Part shown: positions 43,178 through 47,252 of the stretch, in pieces
Layout: each line of letters starts with the position of its first letter
How positions within the stretch are numbered: the first letter of the stretch is position 1
Notes under the pieces: model-generated
The model's database searches: none
What the model was told of the DNA's origin: nothing
The model's input: the letters and a program-made list of their open reading frames with translations, nothing else
Program-made: the position numbers and the translations under genes
Source of the DNA: Planctomycetota bacterium
Lineage (GTDB): Bacteria > Planctomycetota > SZUA-567 > H5-PLA8
Assembly (NCBI GenBank): GCA_016200135.1
Contig: JACQFI010000085.1
Location: forward strand, 1-47,252
DNA: 47,252 bases
Reading direction: 5' to 3'

Positions 43178-43822
43178 CTACACCTGCGACCAATTCTGCC
43201 GATCCGCACGGAAACCCGCGATTGACTCCCGACCTGAGACCTTAAACCACAATCCAAAGGAAAAGATTAATGCAAGGGACACCAATCCCATTTCCAAGCC
43301 ATGCTGAAGATTGCCGCCACCCGAACCCGCTAGGATCGCAGCAGCCAGCAATACCCAACGCCAAGGCCTTGAAAGATTGGAGATCCGTTGCAATGCTCCC
43401 AATACAAAGAGCAAAGAGGCAATAATTCCGCCAATATGGATTGTAATGGCAGGCAGCCCGAAGGAGTCCGGCTGATGCATCCACAATCCGGCTCCTGTGA
43501 GCATTGCCAATGCCATCAGTTCGCTTAACGAGAAGCGGACATTTCGAAGCCAGCGGACGGCCGCGGACACAAACAGAATGAATAGGACTATGCCTGAGAT
43601 TCCGCACAAACCAATCGCAAGCCATTCGAGATGCTCATGTTGTGTCACCATGCTTTCAAACATGTAAACCGACATCTTTCTTGTCCGGTAGGGAGGGCAA
43701 AGAACCGTCCAAAAGGCAAAAATGGCGCCAAGCGTGAACATCACGCAGGAAAAAATCATCAAGCAATACAGACCGGCATATGAGTTCGGAACTGGCCAGG
43801 CCTTTCGCCGCGGCTCTTTCAT
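43178..43822 (-). CDS. Multi-pass membrane protein of lower GC content
   Basis: The 214-residue protein has about six hydrophobic segments (for example YCLMIFSCVMFTLGAIFAFW, WLAIGLCGISGIVLFILFVS, ELMALAMLTGAGLWM) and a polar C-terminus. I know no family for it. Its base composition is visibly less GC-rich than its neighbours, with more A/T third positions, so it may be a late arrival. Its ATG directly follows the stop TAA of the large VWA gene (TAAATG), so translation is coupled. Confidence 0.65.
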   Translation of the reverse strand: MKEPRRKAWPVPNSYAGLYCLMIFSCVMFTLGAIFAFWTVLCPPYRTRKMSVYMFESMVTQHEHLEWLAIGLCGISGIVLFILFVSAAVRWLRNVRFSLSELMALAMLTGAGLWMHQPDSFGLPAITIHIGGIIASLLFVLGALQRISNLSRPWRWVLLAAAILAGSGGGNLQHGLEMGLVSLALIFSFGLWFKVSGRESIAGFRADRQNWSQV

Positions 43823-46800
43823 TTATTCGTCCTTCTTCGCGCGCTTCTTCGCCTTCAGCAACGCGCGGGTGTAATCGCTGGCCGCGGAATCGGCGGGCGT
43901 AAGTTTCGCTCCGCCAACGGCCGCGGGCTTTTTCGGATCGGCTTGCGGCTTCAGGTCCAGGCCCTGCGCGGCGTCGGACCCGCCCGCGTTTTCGTAGCGG
44001 CTCTGCGCGGCGCGGCTCTCCGCGCCTGTCGGCATCAGCGGCGGCGGCGGAGCGGACTGCAGCGCCGCGTCGGCCACGGCCTCCTTCACGGCACCGCCCT
44101 TCGATTTGATCAGGGCGAAGACGGGCGCGAGTTTTTCACCGCACCAATTTAATACCACAAGCGGATCGATATGCAGCCGGCGCACGGCCACATCGAAGGG
44201 GAAGAGGCAGAGCGCCGCAAGCAGCAGCGGCCAGAAGAAGTCCGTTGGGTTGTTCACCAGCGGCAGGTCGTGCACGAAGGCGTGCGTGGCGCGCGGTTCC
44301 TTCACCAGCTTGGCCATCTCCTTTAAATGGTCGGCCTTCCCGCCGGCCTTCTCGGCCATGTCTTCGAGGGATTTGTAGTCCACGTCCAGGTGCAGGAATT
44401 CCGAGGAGTAGCTGTTGGCCATCCCGGTAACGAGGCTGTTGGGATTCTGCGGGTCGGTCATGTCGGTAATGGTGATGGTGTACGCCCCCTCCTTCGTGAC
44501 GGGGTACTCGGCCTCGTACCGGCCAGGGGCGGTCTGCGTGAAGACGAGCGGATGCGAGGTCGCGTCGATGTCCTCGCCTATGCCAGGCTCCGTGGCCGTG
44601 CCGATCAGCTTGGAGAAGTTCAGGTAGTTGCCCTGCGTGTCGATGCCTTCGACGATCACCTTCTGCTTCTCGCCTTTGCGCGTCGGCAGCGCCACGTTGT
44701 AGTTGCTGGGCATGCGGCGGCGGCTGACCCACTGGAAGATGTTCGTCCAGAATTTCTTGTAGCTCGGCCATGAGACCCAATCGGGCGCCCAGCGATTGGT
44801 GGCATCGCTGGTGAAGGCGACTGCCTTGCCCAAGCCGTAGTGCCAACGCGAGAGCACGGGCACTTTCTCGCCTTCCACCATGGTAAAGAGGTGCATCTCG
44901 GCGCGGTCCTTCGGCGCCGTGACCACGAACGCCTTCACCTTCGGGTAATCGCGGCCGAAGTCGCGCAGGAGTTCGCCCGTGGAGCCGACCGAGAGCGGGA
45001 TGCCCTTCTCGTCGGAGTAGATCAGGTTCTTGCGGACGACCGCGGCCTCCTTGATGAAGATCTGCGGAAGCTTGCGCGGGTCGTCGGCGCTGTAGTAGCG
45101 CCCGCCGGTGGAGATTGCGACCTGCTTCATCGTCGAGACGTCCGCGCCGCCGTGAGGGAAGATGGTCACGACCGTGATCGTGACCTTGGCGCTCTTGGCC
45201 GCGGCCAGCGTCGCGGCCGTGGGCGGCGAAGGGTCGCCGTCGGTGATCATGATCACGTGCTTGAGGCTGATGCGCGGCAGCGTGGCGAGGGACTGCACGG
45301 CCATCGAGACGATGGTATCGAGGTTCGGCATGTCGCCGGGCTCGCAGCCGTCGATCAGCCCGAACATCCACTGCTTGCGCGCGACCGGTGTGGGCCGGAA
45401 GAGCCAGGTCTCGCCGCTGCCGCCCCACGGCCCGCCGAAGTAGAGCAGGCCCGCGTAGTCCTGCGGCGAGAGCACGTTGATGGCGGCCTTGGAGATCTTC
45501 TTGCCCCAGGCGTTGCCGTCGCCGAACTCGCAGGTGTGCAGCACGATGCCCAGCGCGCCCGAGGGCATGATCTTCTGGTTCTTCAGTTCCATCGAGACCG
45601 GCAGCGCGCGCTCGATGGGCGAGCCGAGGTACTGCCCCGCCCCGAAGCTCTGGTCGCCGCCGATCATCACCAGCCCCGCGCCCTGGTCCTTCACGCAGGA
45701 TTCGATCACGCTCATCTGCTGGTCGCTCAGGAAGGCGCGGGCCAGGTTCGCGAGCACGATGCAGTCGTAGCGGCGGTACTCTTCCGGGTTCTCCGGCAGC
45801 GAGGTCCCGCTGCGGACATCCAGCGAGACCTTCTCGCCTTCCAGCGCCTGGCGGAGCTGCTTCACCTCGGCGATGTCGCTGGTGAGGATCAGGATGCGGC
45901 TGTCGGTCTGCACGTCGGTGAAGGTGTAGGCGTGGTTGTTCTCGGAGAGTGTGTCGTCGCGCTGCGAGAGCGGTTCGAGCACGGCCTCGATCTGGTGCGG
46001 CCCGCCGCTCTTGAGCACCATGGCGGGAAAGACGGCGATGTTCGGACCGGGCGTCAGATCCACGATCTGCTCGTAGGCCGCCGGCCCCACGCGGTCGCCC
46101 GTAAAGAGCCGCAGGTGCGCCTTGCCCGAGATGTTGGATTGGATCTTCACGCGTGCGTCGAAGGGCTGCTCCCACTTGAGCTCCGGCGGGACTTTGACCT
46201 CCTCGACGAGCATCTCCGCCGAGTCGCTGCGGCTGAGCGGCACCACCCAGATATCGACGCCCTGCGCCTTGAGCTTGGAGATCTCCGGGGCGGCGTCGCC
46301 CTGCGTCTGCCGGCCGTCGGTGAAGATCACCAGGCGTTTGCCGGCGCCTTCTTCGAACGTATTGCTCGCGCGTTTGAAGGCGTCGGCGATGTTCGTCGCG
46401 TCGGGCTGGACTTCCGCTTTCAGTTCCTTCACGTCCGGCGCGAGAAAGACGGGACTGGGCCAGACTTCGGTCGCCGCCTTGCCGCCGAAGACGATCAGGC
46501 CCACCTTATCGTCGGCGCGTTTCTCGGGCAGCGTGGCCTTGGCCCATTCGAGGGCCTTCTCGGCTTCCCGCGCGGGCACGCTCTTGGAACGGTCGATGGC
46601 GAAGATCACGGAGAGCACGTCGCGCTCGACCACCATCTGCAATCCGGCCAAGGCTAGAAACAGGAGGACCAGCACGGACGACCGGAAAAGGAACGCGAAC
46701 CACATACGGCCCTTGGAGAGCCCGGAGAGCGACTTCGCCTGCAGCAGCAAGAGCGCCGCGTAGATCGGCAGCAGCCAGAACAGCATCTGGGGATTCTGAA

Positions 46801-47029
46801 AGTGAACGCGCGAAGACTGGCTGCCGTGCTTCGAGGAGAAGAGATCGAGGTACCAGGAGACGCAGCCGAAGAGTCCGCCCAGCACCAGGACCGAGAGGAC
46901 GATGATCTCCCGGGCGCGGCGGTGGGAAGGCAGCGCTTTCCAACGCGCGTGCAGCGCCGCGCCGATCAACGTGACGACCGGCAGCAGCAGCACGAACAGA
47001 AAGATAAGTTGCTCTACGCGCCAGCTCAT
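43823..47029 (-). CDS. Large VWA / GATase-like membrane protein (1068 aa)
   Basis: This protein has about four N-terminal hydrophobic segments (10-28, 42-60, 83-97, 112-130), then a VWA domain whose metal site is DRSKS (146-150). A beta-rich region and a class-I glutamine-amidotransferase-like fold follow (about 410-470: YDCIVLANLARAFLS, GAGLVMIGGDQSFGAG). A second VWA-like region has VIMITDGDPSPP at about 595-606. Near 950 there is one more hydrophobic segment (FFWPLLLAALCLFPFDVAV), then a Pro/Ala/Lys-rich cytoplasmic tail. Similar proteins in Planctomycetes sit beside MoxR operons. The catalytic Cys of a real amidotransferase is not evident, so the middle domain is likely structural. Confidence 0.85.
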   Translation of the reverse strand: MSWRVEQLIFLFVLLLPVVTLIGAALHARWKALPSHRRAREIIVLSVLVLGGLFGCVSWYLDLFSSKHGSQSSRVHFQNPQMLFWLLPIYAALLLLQAKSLSGLSKGRMWFAFLFRSSVLVLLFLALAGLQMVVERDVLSVIFAIDRSKSVPAREAEKALEWAKATLPEKRADDKVGLIVFGGKAATEVWPSPVFLAPDVKELKAEVQPDATNIADAFKRASNTFEEGAGKRLVIFTDGRQTQGDAAPEISKLKAQGVDIWVVPLSRSDSAEMLVEEVKVPPELKWEQPFDARVKIQSNISGKAHLRLFTGDRVGPAAYEQIVDLTPGPNIAVFPAMVLKSGGPHQIEAVLEPLSQRDDTLSENNHAYTFTDVQTDSRILILTSDIAEVKQLRQALEGEKVSLDVRSGTSLPENPEEYRRYDCIVLANLARAFLSDQQMSVIESCVKDQGAGLVMIGGDQSFGAGQYLGSPIERALPVSMELKNQKIMPSGALGIVLHTCEFGDGNAWGKKISKAAINVLSPQDYAGLLYFGGPWGGSGETWLFRPTPVARKQWMFGLIDGCEPGDMPNLDTIVSMAVQSLATLPRISLKHVIMITDGDPSPPTAATLAAAKSAKVTITVVTIFPHGGADVSTMKQVAISTGGRYYSADDPRKLPQIFIKEAAVVRKNLIYSDEKGIPLSVGSTGELLRDFGRDYPKVKAFVVTAPKDRAEMHLFTMVEGEKVPVLSRWHYGLGKAVAFTSDATNRWAPDWVSWPSYKKFWTNIFQWVSRRRMPSNYNVALPTRKGEKQKVIVEGIDTQGNYLNFSKLIGTATEPGIGEDIDATSHPLVFTQTAPGRYEAEYPVTKEGAYTITITDMTDPQNPNSLVTGMANSYSSEFLHLDVDYKSLEDMAEKAGGKADHLKEMAKLVKEPRATHAFVHDLPLVNNPTDFFWPLLLAALCLFPFDVAVRRLHIDPLVVLNWCGEKLAPVFALIKSKGGAVKEAVADAALQSAPPPPLMPTGAESRAAQSRYENAGGSDAAQGLDLKPQADPKKPAAVGGAKLTPADSAASDYTRALLKAKKRAKKDE

Positions 47030-47098
47030 GATGGTCCCAAGAGTTTGTTCTTACACCTACGCGGGCAAACGTTTCGGCTTATCCGCCGTCCGCGGCGC

Positions 47099-47252
47099 TT
47101 ATTTCACCTGCGCCACCGACTGCGGCGCGGGGTTCGAGACCTGGAGCACCTGCACCCGGTTGTTCTTGGTGTCGGAGACGAGCAGGCGGCCCCGCGCGTC
47201 CACGGTCAGGCTCCACGGCTGGTTGAACTCGCCCGGTTCCGTGCCCGCCAAG
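47099..47252 (-). CDS. C-terminal end of an NHL-repeat protein (partial)
   Basis: The minus-strand frame from the window edge to the stop TAA at 47099 encodes 50 residues. It contains the NHL-repeat pattern EPGEFNQPWSLTVDARGRLL and VSDTKNNRVQVLQVS, a typical propeller blade, then a short tail ending QVK. The rest of the gene lies beyond 47252. It is in the same direction as the VWA operon, 69 nt upstream of it, and could be its first or an independent gene. Confidence 0.7.
   Translation of the reverse strand, partial: LAGTEPGEFNQPWSLTVDARGRLLVSDTKNNRVQVLQVSNPAPQSVAQVK

Overview
The window is one contiguous piece of a GC-rich bacterial chromosome. It reads as a member of the PVC group, most likely Planctomycetota or a close relative such as Lentisphaerota. 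The signs are three secreted PQQ-type beta-propeller proteins with the WPQWRGPNRDG-like N-terminus, a DUF1080 domain on a zinc-ribbon/membrane stalk, a DUF2961 (GH172) enzyme, an ECF sigma factor with a membrane anchor and an extra C-terminal domain, and a MoxR-DUF58-BatA-VWA operon. Taxonomy is inferred from gene style only. No rRNA, tRNA, CRISPR array, transposase or phage gene was seen.

Layout. 1-9.7 kb is accessory: a sugar isomerase-like TIM barrel, a PQQ propeller divergent from a GntR/LacI hybrid regulator, a LacI regulator, a 39-residue membrane peptide, the zinc-ribbon/DUF1080 protein, a macrolide-type glycosyltransferase and two small unknown proteins. 9.8-17.4 kb is housekeeping: a HIT protein, rplM-rpsI with a strong promoter and a terminator-like leader hairpin, argJ-argB-argD-argF (no argC), and an HD-GYP protein with a degenerate receiver. 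17.5-23.5 kb holds a heparinase II/III-like lipoprotein, rph, a GT87-like membrane glycosyltransferase and the DUF2961 enzyme. 23.7-29.8 kb holds the sigma factor (apparent frameshift in its ectodomain), a FeeM-like acyltransferase, an AraC regulator and two tandem PQQ propellers. 29.8-35.4 kb holds a SpoIID-like lipoprotein, then dnaG and rpoD. 35.4-47.25 kb is a minus-strand run of nine complete genes: a 1068-residue VWA protein, MoxR, DUF58, BatA-like protein, small membrane proteins and two alpha/beta hydrolases. The C-terminal end of an NHL-repeat protein lies upstream of it at the window edge.

How the genes fit together. The accessory genes point to polysaccharide or glycoside use under local regulators (GntR/LacI, LacI, AraC). 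The minus-strand operon resembles MoxR/VWA systems thought to assemble or maintain envelope complexes. The arginine, ribosomal, dnaG and rpoD genes are conserved housekeeping genes set among them.

The most interesting non-gene signals are these. (1) A 17-bp motif occurs twice, 47 bp apart, before each tandem PQQ gene next to the AraC gene. (2) Intergenic spacers are built from simple words arranged as inverted repeats, including 11 perfect GTAGAGC copies that begin in the rpoD stop codon and run into a bidirectional terminator. (3) A terminator-like hairpin sits right after the predicted rplM-rpsI start site. (4) The HD-GYP receiver lacks both the phospho-acceptor Asp and the conserved Lys. 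(5) The anchored sigma factor lies next to a FeeM-type acyl transferase.
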